Shown here in pieces: positions 1 through 6,129 of a stretch of 6,163 nt of DNA. The notes beneath the pieces were generated by a model, which was given only the letters and a program-made list of their open reading frames with translations, was not told the origin of the DNA and did not search any database. The stretch comes from an uncultured Bacteroidales bacterium. GTDB taxonomy: Bacteria; Bacteroidota; Bacteroidia; Bacteroidales; UBA932. The stretch is from assembly GCA_946406095.1 (NCBI GenBank), contig CAMJJO010000105.1, positions 1-6,163 on the forward strand, written 5' to 3'. A program made the position numbers and the translations under genes. The stretch's first letter is position 1. Each line of letters begins with the position of its first letter.

Positions 1-1
1 G

Positions 2-79
2 CGGGTTTTCCTCGACAGGTCGGCCCAAAAATGCCCTACCCGTAGAGGTTTTCCGGGTTTTCCTCGATAGGTCGGCCCA
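2..79. repeat. Two-copy direct repeat, 26-bp core, 52-bp period
   Basis: A 26-bp unit at 2-27 recurs at 54-79 with one mismatch (C16 versus T68). The 26 bases between the copies also resemble what follows the second copy: 27-41 against 79-93 matches at 10 of 15 positions. This looks like one 52-bp tandem unit whose outer copy is decaying. A shorter direct repeat, GGTTTTCC, occurs at 47-54 and 56-63. The core also contains a small inverted pair CGAC/GTCG (13-16, 19-22), which becomes CGAT/GTCG in copy 2 and could still pair through a G-U wobble. The array may continue left of the window. No coding function is apparent; it is probably an intergenic repeat of the host genome. Confidence 0.8.
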
Positions 80-126
80 TAATTGACTTCCCCAGTGCTC
101 CCGGTGTCCCATTTTTAAATAAATAT

Positions 127-134
127 TATCTTTG
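127..134 (+). promoter_or_regulatory. Bacteroidota-type -7 promoter box for ybaK
   Basis: TATCTTTG matches the Bacteroidota primary sigma factor -7 consensus TAnnTTTG exactly and lies at the end of an AT-rich island (111-134). I see no good TTTG -33 box about 20 bp upstream. The last G is only 8 nt before the ybaK ATG at 143, so the mRNA leader should be about 5 nt or less. Confidence 0.75.
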
Positions 135-142
135 CGGAAGCA

Positions 143-625
143 ATGGCGTCGGGCAATCATATACAGAAGACCAATGCGGCACGGCTGCTTGAGGCGGCGG
201 GGGTGCCGTTCGGGCTCATTCCTTATGAGGTGGACGAGAGCAATCTCGCGGCGGAGCATGTGGCGGCAGAGTTGGGGGAGCCTATCGGGCAGGTATTCAA
301 GACTCTCGTGCTACGTGGCGACCGTAACGGCCTCTTTGTATGTGTGATGCCGGGAGATATGGAGGTGGACCTGAAGGTGGCGGCGCGCATTTCGGGGAAC
401 AAGTCCTGCGCGATGATTCACATGAAGGAACTCCTTCCGGAAACCGGATACATCCGTGGCGGCTGCTCTCCGATCGGGATGAAAAAGCCCTTTCCTACCT
501 TCATTCACGAGTCCGCCCTGTTATACGATTATATCTACATAAGCGCCGGCGTTCGCGGCCTCCAGCTGAAAATCAATCCGGAACAACTGATCTCATTCAT
601 CGGTGCAGGAATCTATCCATTATAA
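143..625 (+). CDS. ybaK: Cys-tRNA(Pro)/aminoacyl-tRNA deacylase, YbaK/EbsC family
   Basis: This is a single-domain cytoplasmic protein of 160 aa, the normal size for YbaK. The family hydrolyses mischarged Cys-tRNA(Pro) and so protects proline codons from cysteine misincorporation. Visible signatures are VFKTLV with the invariant lysine (K53) in the expected place and the block at 102-115 with GGCSPIG followed by KK, very close to E. coli YbaK (GGISPLGQKK). The ATG at 143 fits because family proteins begin just before the helix corresponding to residues 10-20, and the next in-frame Met is at residue 69. No Shine-Dalgarno sequence precedes it; a -7 box ends 8 nt upstream. The DUF1232 gene follows after 11 bp and is probably co-transcribed. 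Other members of the fold (ProX, the ProRS INS domain) are possible, but the GGxSPIG block favours YbaK. Confidence 0.91.
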   Translation: MASGNHIQKTNAARLLEAAGVPFGLIPYEVDESNLAAEHVAAELGEPIGQVFKTLVLRGDRNGLFVCVMPGDMEVDLKVAARISGNKSCAMIHMKELLPETGYIRGGCSPIGMKKPFPTFIHESALLYDYIYISAGVRGLQLKINPEQLISFIGAGIYPL

Positions 626-636
626 TATCGTTCACT

Positions 637-1071
637 ATGCTTACCATCTGCCTTCTCATACTCATCTACTCGATGCTTAAGAAACCTGTGGCATCGCTGG
701 TCGCAAAAATAAAGGATGCCGACTGGAAGAGGCCGGCCAGGAATGCTTGGAACAAGATCTTAGAGTATTCCAAACGCGCCGGGAGGGAGGCGACCCGGAT
801 CGTGCTGCGCTTCTATTATGCGCTGACCGACGGTGACCTTTCCCCTAAGGACAAGGCGCTGGTGTATGCCGGCATCATCTACATAGTGGTTCCTCACGAC
901 CTTCTGCCAAAAAAGACCCTCGGCCTGCTGGGCCTGGTGGACGACGCGGCTGTAATCAGCTGGGTCTGGAAAAAGGTATCCGGCTGCATGACCCCGGCCG
1001 TGGAGCAAAAGGTTAACGATACCCTGAACGACTGGTTCGGGTACGATGTCAGGGTTACAAAACCGGAATAA
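637..1071 (+). CDS. DUF1232 (YkvA-like) small membrane-associated protein
   Basis: This 144-aa protein carries a DUF1232 domain at about residues 70-113. The tell-tale run is PHDLLP (86-91) followed by LGLVDD (98-103), the counterpart of the family pattern P-x-D-L-I-P...LG-x-x-DD. The usual Asp after the second Pro is Lys here (PK rather than PD). Residues 1-13 are hydrophobic (LTICLLILIYSML), too short for a standard transmembrane helix but possibly a membrane anchor; 74-86 forms a second hydrophobic stretch inside the domain. Residues 20-60 are basic and amphipathic. The biochemical role of DUF1232 is not established and I do not assign one. Start choice: ATG 637 leaves an 11-bp gap after ybaK; ATG 673 (Met13) is an alternative that would remove the hydrophobic N-terminus. 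Upstream extension would only overlap ybaK in another frame. Confidence 0.86.
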   Translation: MLTICLLILIYSMLKKPVASLVAKIKDADWKRPARNAWNKILEYSKRAGREATRIVLRFYYALTDGDLSPKDKALVYAGIIYIVVPHDLLPKKTLGLLGLVDDAAVISWVWKKVSGCMTPAVEQKVNDTLNDWFGYDVRVTKPE

Positions 1072-1074
1072 TTA
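1069..1074. other. Zero-gap convergent gene junction (TAA/TTA)
   Basis: The TAA stop of the DUF1232 gene (1069-1071) directly abuts the TAA stop of pdxA on the other strand (1072-1074), giving the palindrome TAATTA. I see no GC-rich hairpin with a T-tract on either side, so there is no room for separate intrinsic terminators. Transcripts of the two units probably overlap at their 3' ends. Confidence 0.85.
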
Positions 1075-2160
1075 CGCTATCTGAGGGCGGCCGGGACGGG
1101 GTTTGTCGTCGTCGATGGGCTTCTGCTCCGGCATCTTTCCATCCTGCAGGCCTTTCCATGCCTGACGGTGCTTCCAGATGTCGATAGCCGCAAAGATAGC
1201 CGCGCGCATCGAGCGGGGATCCGCCTCGTCGCGCCCGGCAAGTTCGAATGCCGTGCCGTGGTCGGGCGAGGTGCGCACCACGGGAAGACCGGCGGAATAG
1301 TTCACGCCGTCTTCGAAGGCAATCGCCTTGAACGGTGCCAGTCCCTGGTCGTGATACATCGCCAGAGTGGCATCGAACTGCTCGTAGTGGCCCATCCCGA
1401 AATAACCGTCAGGGGAGAAGGGCCCGAAGGCCATGATGCCTTCTTCCACAGCCTTCCGGACGGCAGGGATGATGATATTCTGCTCTTCGGTGCCGAGCAG
1501 GCCGCTGTCTCCGCTGTGAGGGTTGAGACTCAGCACGCCGATGCGAGGATTCGCGATGCCGAAATCCTTCTCCAAACTCTCCTTCATCAGACGGAGTTTG
1601 CTCAGGATTTTCTCTTCGGTGATGGCGCCGGGAACATCCTTCAACGGAATATGGCCGGTCACCACGCCCACCTTCAGGCGTTCGCTGATCATCAACATGG
1701 TCACATCCTTCACTCCGAAAGCCTCCTGCAGGAACTCGGTATGGCCGGGGAAGCCGAAGCCCTCGGCCACGATGGCCTTCTTGTTGATGGGGCCAGTCAC
1801 AAGCACGTCGATCTTGCCGGCCTTGAGGTCCCGCACGGCCCAGTCCAACGCGGTAATGGCCGCCTTGGCGGATTCTGCGGTGGCTCCGCCGGGCTCGGCG
1901 AACACATTGTCCGGCAGGCAGTTGACTATATTCACACGCTTGGTGTGGGCCTCAGAGGCGGAAGAGATGGCATTGGTGTCCATCTGCTCGATCTCGGGGA
2001 TGGATTTGCGGTAGAAACTGAAAATCTTGCTCGACCCGTACACAACCGGAGTGAGCATATCGAGTATGCGGGGGTCGCTCAGCGCCTTGATAATCACTTC
2101 ATATCCGATGCCGTTGCTGTCGCCCTGCGTAATGCCTACTACAAGCTTGTTATCTTTCAT
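1072..2160 (-). CDS. pdxA: 4-hydroxythreonine-4-phosphate dehydrogenase
   Basis: PdxA oxidises 4-phosphohydroxy-L-threonine with NAD(P)+; the product is condensed with deoxyxylulose 5-phosphate by PdxJ in the DXP-dependent route to pyridoxal phosphate. The protein is 362 aa, about 30 longer than E. coli PdxA. By alignment to the E. coli enzyme, substrate-site residues are H140-T141 (GHTE) and the metal-binding histidines are H170 (TGHIPL), H215 (NPHSGDSG) and H270 (YHDQGL). The start motif GITQGDSNGIG (9-19) and SPDHGTAFELAGR (298-310) are also typical. The last 25 or so residues form a charged, proline-rich tail beyond the conserved fold, probably disordered. It is the second gene after rnhA, overlapping it by 4 nt (ATGA at 2160-2157), so it is probably translationally coupled and driven by the rnhA promoter. 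Confidence 0.97.
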   Translation of the reverse strand: MKDNKLVVGITQGDSNGIGYEVIIKALSDPRILDMLTPVVYGSSKIFSFYRKSIPEIEQMDTNAISSASEAHTKRVNIVNCLPDNVFAEPGGATAESAKAAITALDWAVRDLKAGKIDVLVTGPINKKAIVAEGFGFPGHTEFLQEAFGVKDVTMLMISERLKVGVVTGHIPLKDVPGAITEEKILSKLRLMKESLEKDFGIANPRIGVLSLNPHSGDSGLLGTEEQNIIIPAVRKAVEEGIMAFGPFSPDGYFGMGHYEQFDATLAMYHDQGLAPFKAIAFEDGVNYSAGLPVVRTSPDHGTAFELAGRDEADPRSMRAAIFAAIDIWKHRQAWKGLQDGKMPEQKPIDDDKPRPGRPQIA

Positions 2161-2642
2161 AATCCTAAAGTGTTTTCTTCTTCATTAACGTAACCCTCGT
2201 CCTGAGGGAGCCCGGGCTGGCCGTAGGCTGCCACCGCAAGGCGGTCGCAGCGCTCGTTCTCGGGATGCCCGGCGTGGCCTTTCAGCCAGTGGAAGGTGAC
2301 CTGGTGCTTCCTGTACAAGGGTAAAAACTTCAGCCAGAGATCTGCGTTCTTTTTCTTCTTGAACCCTGTTGCGACCCACTTGTCCAGCCATTTCTCCTCC
2401 ACCGCCTTCACCACATAGGAAGAGTCGCTCCATACCTCCACGGTGGCGTTTTCCCATTTGATGGCCTCCAGCCCCATTATCACCGCCAGCAATTCCATTC
2501 TGTTGTTGGTGGTGAGGGCAAAGCCCCCGGACATCTCCTTACGGAGATTCCCGCAGATGAGCACCGCGCCCCATCCGCCCGGGCCGGGATTGCCGCTTGC
2601 AGCCCCGTCCGTGTAGAGGTATATGGTCGGTTTTCCTTCCAT
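2157..2642 (-). CDS. rnhA: Ribonuclease HI
   Basis: RNase HI cleaves the RNA strand of RNA:DNA hybrids (R-loops, primer remnants) in the cytoplasm. The 161-aa protein shows the full active site: D12 (YTDGAASGNPGPGGWG), E50 (NNRMELLAV), D73 (WSDSSYV), H123 (LKGHAGHPENERCD) and D133. The basic stretch around 84-98 (KWLDKWVATGFKKKKN) corresponds to the substrate-binding handle region, so this is an RNase HI of E. coli type. A short acidic tail (about 141-161) extends past the fold. I choose ATG at 2642; an in-frame TTG at 2651 would add three residues but overlaps the -7 box. It heads the rnhA-pdxA operon and diverges from rfbD. Confidence 0.97.
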   Translation of the reverse strand: MEGKPTIYLYTDGAASGNPGPGGWGAVLICGNLRKEMSGGFALTTNNRMELLAVIMGLEAIKWENATVEVWSDSSYVVKAVEEKWLDKWVATGFKKKKNADLWLKFLPLYRKHQVTFHWLKGHAGHPENERCDRLAVAAYGQPGLPQDEGYVNEEENTLGL

Positions 2643-2648
2643 TTTCAA

Positions 2649-2656
2649 CAAAAATA
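2649..2656 (-). promoter_or_regulatory. -7 promoter box for rnhA-pdxA
   Basis: On the minus strand this reads TATTTTTG, an exact match to TAnnTTTG. Six nucleotides separate its last G (2649) from the rnhA ATG at 2642, predicting a leader of about 3 nt. No convincing -33 TTTG is visible; that region would lie inside the start of rfbD. Confidence 0.72.
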
Positions 2657-2658
2657 AC

Positions 2659-2666
2659 TATTTTTG
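2659..2666 (+). promoter_or_regulatory. -7 promoter box for the rfbD-rfbC-pheA-aminotransferase operon
   Basis: TATTTTTG matches TAnnTTTG exactly. Seven nucleotides separate its last G (2666) from the rfbD ATG at 2674, predicting a leader of about 4 nt. The -33 region would fall within the rnhA 5' coding end (about 2631-2640, T-rich but without a clear TTTG). RNA polymerase could not easily occupy this and the rnhA box at once. Confidence 0.72.
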
Positions 2667-2673
2667 TAAGATA

Positions 2674-3567
2674 ATGAATGATAAAAAGCTCAATATTCTC
2701 GTAACGGGTGCCAACGGACAGCTGGGCTGCTGCCTCAGGGATGCGGCCAAGGCCAGCCGGAACCGCTATATCTTCACCGATATCAGCGACATTCCCGGCC
2801 TGGAAACCACTCTGCTGGATGTCTGCAATCCGGATACGGTGGATATTGTGGCGGATTCCGAGAATGTAGACGTGATCATCAACTGCGCCGGCTATACGAA
2901 CGTAGACAAGGCAGAAGAAGAAACGCGTCTCGCAGATGAGCTGAACAGCGTTGCCGCCGGGAATCTGGCAGCCACGGCCAAACGCCGCGGAGCACTTCTC
3001 ATCCATATATCTACGGACTACATTTTCGGCGGGGATGCTTCCAGGCCTATTCCCGAGGATGCGCCTCCTGCCCCTCTGGGGGTGTACGGAGCCACCAAGC
3101 TGGCGGGGGAGAACGCCGTCCGCTCATCTGCCTGCAGGCATATTATCCTCCGCACGGCATGGCTCTACTCGAAGTACGGGCGGAATTTCGTTAAGACGAT
3201 GCTGAACCTCACTGCCAACCATCCGGAGGTAAAGGTGGTGAGCGATCAGCTCGGAACGCCTACCTATGGTCCGAACCTGGCGCGATTCATCACCGGCATC
3301 CTCGAGGGCGGCATCCCGGAGCAGACGGGCACTTATAATTTCACCGACGAGGGCGTTTGCAGCTGGTACGATTTCGCCAGCGAAATCTGCACTCTTGCCG
3401 GGAACTCATGCAAGGTGACGCCCTGCCGCACGGCGGATTACCCCAGCCGCGCCCGCAGGCCGCACTATTCCGTGCTGGACAAGAGCCTTGTGAAATCTAC
3501 TTTCGGAGTGGCTATCCCACACTGGACGGAGCCGCTGCGGGAGTGCATTGCAGAATTGAAAAAATGA
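2674..3567 (+). CDS. rfbD: dTDP-4-dehydrorhamnose reductase
   Basis: RfbD (RmlD) performs the last step of dTDP-L-rhamnose synthesis, the NAD(P)H-dependent reduction of dTDP-4-dehydro-L-rhamnose, feeding cell-surface polysaccharides. The 297-aa length is typical. Visible motifs are the Rossmann glycine pattern GANGQLG (12-18), NCAGYTNVDKAE (70-81), STDYIF (113-118) and the SDR catalytic pair Y138/K142 (YGATK); SDQLGTPTYG and the YNFTDEG block further on are also characteristic. I choose ATG 2674 because the first beta strand (KLNILVTG) starts at once and longer in-frame starts would read through the promoter; an out-of-frame ATG lies at 2678. It leads the operon, and its TGA overlaps the rfbC ATG by 4 nt. 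Confidence 0.96.
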   Translation: MNDKKLNILVTGANGQLGCCLRDAAKASRNRYIFTDISDIPGLETTLLDVCNPDTVDIVADSENVDVIINCAGYTNVDKAEEETRLADELNSVAAGNLAATAKRRGALLIHISTDYIFGGDASRPIPEDAPPAPLGVYGATKLAGENAVRSSACRHIILRTAWLYSKYGRNFVKTMLNLTANHPEVKVVSDQLGTPTYGPNLARFITGILEGGIPEQTGTYNFTDEGVCSWYDFASEICTLAGNSCKVTPCRTADYPSRARRPHYSVLDKSLVKSTFGVAIPHWTEPLRECIAELKK

Positions 3568-4139
3568 CTATAGAGCATACTTCCATAGATGATGTGATAC
3601 TGGTCCATCCCAGGATTTTCCGGGATGCGAGGGGCTGGTTCTTCGAATCCTTCAACGAAAGGGCTTTCGCGGAACTGGTCGGCCCCGTGCATTTCGTGCA
3701 GGATAACGAAAGCAAATCCTGCCGCGGAGTGGTGCGCGGGCTGCACTATCAGAAGGGAGCCGCTGCTCAGGCAAAGTTAGTACGTGTAATCAGAGGAAGA
3801 GTTCTGGACATCGCCGTCGACATCCGGGTGGGGAGCCCCACTTTCGGCAAATGGGCGGCTGCGGAACTGTCCGGCGAGAATGCCTCCCAGCTGTTCATCC
3901 CCCGCGGATTCGCCCACGGGTTCAGCGTGCTCAGCGACGAGGCGGTTTTTCAGTACAAATGCGATGGCTTCTACAACCCGTCAGCGGAGGGAGCCATTGC
4001 CTGGGACGATCCCGATCTTGAGATAGACTGGGGCCTGCCCGCAGGGGAGGTGCTGCTGTCCGAGAAGGATAAGCACCACGCCCGGCTGAAAGACATCCCC
4101 GCAGAGGATCTCTTCGTCTTCGGAGCCGATTTGTATTGA
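3564..4139 (+). CDS. rfbC: dTDP-4-dehydrorhamnose 3,5-epimerase
   Basis: RfbC (RmlC) epimerises C3 and C5 of dTDP-4-keto-6-deoxyglucose, the step immediately before RfbD. The 191-aa cupin is of normal length. Motifs are FRDARGWFFESFN (19-31), the VQDNESKS segment (45-52), RGLHYQ with catalytic base H61 (58-63), KLVRVIRGRVLDIAVDIR (71-88), FIPRGFAHGF (111-120) and LSEKDK (165-170), where D169 is the likely partner of H61; the YKCDGFY region (131-137) supplies the active-site tyrosine. The start is the ATG overlapping the rfbD stop (ATGA, 3564-3567); longer in-frame extensions only shadow rfbD. Its TGA overlaps the pheA start by one base (TGATG). RfbA and RfbB, which make the substrate, are not in the window. 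Confidence 0.96.
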   Translation: MTIEHTSIDDVILVHPRIFRDARGWFFESFNERAFAELVGPVHFVQDNESKSCRGVVRGLHYQKGAAAQAKLVRVIRGRVLDIAVDIRVGSPTFGKWAAAELSGENASQLFIPRGFAHGFSVLSDEAVFQYKCDGFYNPSAEGAIAWDDPDLEIDWGLPAGEVLLSEKDKHHARLKDIPAEDLFVFGADLY

Positions 4140-4969
4140 TGAAAAAAGTTGCAATCCAGGGATATTCCGGCTGTTTCCATGAGGAGGCCGCCAGAACCTT
4201 CTATTCCACCATCGGGACGGAAGGCCTGCAGATAGTGGAGTGCGATACCTTCGGTGGCCTTTACGAGGCCGTCGGGAGGGGGGATGCCGACGCCGCGGTG
4301 ATGGCGATCGAAAACACCGTCTCGGGCGGTCTCATCCCCAATTTCGAACTCCTTCGCAGGAATCCCCAGAAGATAAAGGGAGAGGTGTTCCTGCGCATCG
4401 AGCAGAACCTGATGGCCCTTCCCGGGCAGAGCATCTCCGACCTGAAAGAAGTCCGCACCCACTATATGGCCATCAACCAGACCCGCGAGTTTTTTAAGGC
4501 CTGGCCGCAGATACGCCTGGTAGAGTCTGAGGATACCGCGAAATCCGCCGCGCAGGTGGCCCGCGAAGGCCTCAAGGGCATCGGCGCAGTGGCATCCAAG
4601 CTTGCGGCAGAGCTCTACGGCCTGGAAATCCTGGCCCCCGGCATCGAGACCTACAAGCAGAACTTCACCCGCTTCCTCATCATGGACGACAGCCTCTCCG
4701 TGCCGGAAGATCAGATAGACAAGGCCTCCCTTTGCTTCACCTTGCCGCACACTCCGGGAAGCCTCGCGCACATACTCACCATACTCTCGTTCTACGAGAT
4801 GAATCTCACCCGTATCCAGTCCCTGCCCATCCCCGGGAGGGAGTGGCAGTACTTCTTCTATGTAGATATCAAATTCAGCACCTATGCGCGCTATCAGCAG
4901 GCAATCGCCGCCGTGCGGCCGCTGATCGACGAGTTCCAGGTGCTGGGAGAATACAAGTCCGCCCTATGA
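4139..4969 (+). CDS. pheA: Prephenate dehydratase, monofunctional, with ACT domain
   Basis: PheA decarboxylates and dehydrates prephenate to phenylpyruvate, the committed step to phenylalanine. The 276-aa protein has a catalytic periplasmic-binding-like domain (about 1-183) and a C-terminal ACT regulatory domain (about 195-272). Catalytic-domain landmarks are AIQGYSGCFHEEAA (5-18), AIENTVSGG (56-64) and the TRF motif (177-179) containing the essential threonine. There is no N-terminal chorismate mutase domain. The ACT domain departs from the classical phenylalanine-binding motifs: GALV appears as GSLA (207-210) and ESRP as QSLP (227-230), a form I associate with Bacteroidales homologues. I choose ATG 4139 in the TGATG overlap with rfbC; the TTG just upstream is ignored. 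Its stop overlaps the next start by 4 nt. An arogenate dehydratase activity cannot be excluded from sequence. Confidence 0.96.
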   Translation: MKKVAIQGYSGCFHEEAARTFYSTIGTEGLQIVECDTFGGLYEAVGRGDADAAVMAIENTVSGGLIPNFELLRRNPQKIKGEVFLRIEQNLMALPGQSISDLKEVRTHYMAINQTREFFKAWPQIRLVESEDTAKSAAQVAREGLKGIGAVASKLAAELYGLEILAPGIETYKQNFTRFLIMDDSLSVPEDQIDKASLCFTLPHTPGSLAHILTILSFYEMNLTRIQSLPIPGREWQYFFYVDIKFSTYARYQQAIAAVRPLIDEFQVLGEYKSAL

Positions 4970-6129
4970 TCATTCAGCCAGCAAATCGCACCGGTAGCGT
5001 CAAGGAATACTACTTTTCGGTGAAGAACAAGGAGATCGCCCGGATGAACGCGGACGGCCGCACCGAGCCCGTGATCAATCTTGGCATAGGGTCCCCGAAC
5101 GGGCGTCCTCCGCAGGCGGCCATCGATGCCCTGTGCTCCACCGCCGTGCGCGACGGAGTTCACGCCTATCAGCCCTATGTGGGCATCCCTGAACTGCGAA
5201 AAGCCTTCGCGGACTGGTACGCCCGCTGGTACGGAGTGGCGCTGGATCCATCTTCCGAAATCCAGCCTCTGACGGGTTCCAAAGAGGGAATCCTGATCAT
5301 CTCGCTGGCCTTCCTGAACCCTGGCGACAAGGTGCTGGTGCCGGATCCGGGATATCCTACCTACAGTTCCGCCGCCCGCCTGTGCGAAGCGGAAATCGCG
5401 AGCTACGACCTGGTGGAATCCCTTGGCTGGCAGCCGGATTTCAAGGCGCTGGAGGCGATGGACCTGAGCGGGGTGAAGATGATGTGGACGAACTACCCCA
5501 ATATGCCCACGGGAGCGCCGGCCGATCCGGAACTCTACCGCAAGCTGGTGGACTTCGGCCGCAGGCACGGGATACTCATCTGCAACGACAATCCATACAG
5601 TTTCATCCTCGCCCGGGAGCATCATTCCATACTGGCGGTTCCGGGCGCGAAGGACTGCTGTCTGGAGCTGAATTCCCTCAGCAAGGCCCACAATATGGCG
5701 GGCTGGCGTATAGGGATGGTGGCTGCGGCGGCGGATGTGGTCGCGGAGATCCTGAAGGTGAAGAGCCAGCTGGATTCCGGGATGTTCCGCCCTTTGCAGA
5801 TTGCGGCGGTCGAGGCTTTGGGGCAGGGGCCGGAATGGTTCGAGGCCCTGAACGAAGAGTATCGCCGCAGGCGCGTTGCCGCCGGGCGCATCTTCGACGC
5901 CCTCGGAGTTAGCTATAATCCTGATTCCCAGGGGCTTTTCCTCTGGGGGCGCGTGCCTTCCGGGGTGTTGCCGGTGGAGTTGTCGGACAAACTCCTGCAC
6001 GAGGCGGGAGTGTTCATCACCCCCGGATTCATCTTCGGAAAAAATGGAGAAAACTATCTGCGCATCTCGCTCTGCGCCACCGTTGAGGTGTTCGGGCGGG
6101 CGCTGGAAAAGATAAAAGCTGTAATATGA
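4966..6129 (+). CDS. Class I/II PLP-dependent aminotransferase, probable aromatic/prephenate-pathway
   Basis: This is a 387-aa fold-type I aminotransferase. The Schiff-base lysine is K240 in SLSKAHNMAGWRIG (237-250); NDNPYS (207-212) carries the aspartate (D208) that contacts the pyridine nitrogen and the tyrosine Y211; NYPNMPTGA (176-184) replaces the usual NPNNPTG; R366 (YLRISL) is the expected substrate-carboxylate arginine; TGSKEGI (103-109) binds the cofactor phosphate region. It starts at the ATGA overlap with pheA, and its stop overlaps the next ATG the same way. Placement between pheA and a probable tyrA suggests it transaminates phenylpyruvate and 4-hydroxyphenylpyruvate, or prephenate to arogenate. 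The sequence alone also fits aspartate or LL-diaminopimelate-type aminotransferases, so substrate is inferred from context. Longer in-frame starts upstream only shadow pheA. Confidence 0.92.
   Translation: MIIQPANRTGSVKEYYFSVKNKEIARMNADGRTEPVINLGIGSPNGRPPQAAIDALCSTAVRDGVHAYQPYVGIPELRKAFADWYARWYGVALDPSSEIQPLTGSKEGILIISLAFLNPGDKVLVPDPGYPTYSSAARLCEAEIASYDLVESLGWQPDFKALEAMDLSGVKMMWTNYPNMPTGAPADPELYRKLVDFGRRHGILICNDNPYSFILAREHHSILAVPGAKDCCLELNSLSKAHNMAGWRIGMVAAAADVVAEILKVKSQLDSGMFRPLQIAAVEALGQGPEWFEALNEEYRRRRVAAGRIFDALGVSYNPDSQGLFLWGRVPSGVLPVELSDKLLHEAGVFITPGFIFGKNGENYLRISLCATVEVFGRALEKIKAVI

Larger units (their letters stand above)
2648..2667. repeat. 20-bp inverted repeat forming a divergent promoter core
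   Basis: ACAAAAATA (2648-2656) and TATTTTTGT (2659-2667) are perfect reverse complements separated by AC. Each arm contains a complete TAnnTTTG -7 box reading outward, one for rnhA and one for rfbD. The arms thus double as a symmetric site that could bind a dimeric regulator, though the symmetry may simply follow from two identical promoter boxes placed back to back. Confidence 0.85.

Noticed and set aside
13..22. Possible small hairpin (CGAC/GTCG) as a terminator for an upstream gene
   Set aside because: The stem is 4 bp with a 2-nt loop and no T-tract, so it is not a credible intrinsic terminator.
2..79. CRISPR-like repeat-spacer-repeat (26-bp repeat, 26-bp spacer)
   Set aside because: Only two copies are seen, the spacer would be shorter than usual, and similarity continues past the repeat into the supposed spacer (10 of 15 matches), which fits a tandem repeat. 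No cas genes are present.
340..636. N-terminal extension of the DUF1232 gene
   Set aside because: This stretch is ybaK read in another frame. The extension is Arg-rich without domain character, and ATG 637 fits an operon gap.
1168..2193. 341-aa plus-strand open frame antisense to pdxA
   Set aside because: It mirrors the codon structure of a GC-rich gene with a full set of PdxA catalytic residues. The predicted protein is His- and Arg-rich with no recognisable domain.
2649..2651. TTG start adding three residues to RnhA
   Set aside because: It overlaps the promoter -7 box and would precede the predicted transcript start; ATG 2642 begins directly at the conserved fold.
3971..4771. 266-aa minus-strand open frame across rfbC/pheA
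   Set aside because: It lies opposite two strongly conserved genes, has no promoter or motif, and is explained by GC-skewed third positions.
4894..6000. 368-aa minus-strand open frame antisense to the aminotransferase
   Set aside because: It shadows a well-supported aminotransferase and the end of pheA. The translation is low-complexity, Arg/His-rich and matches no family I recognise.
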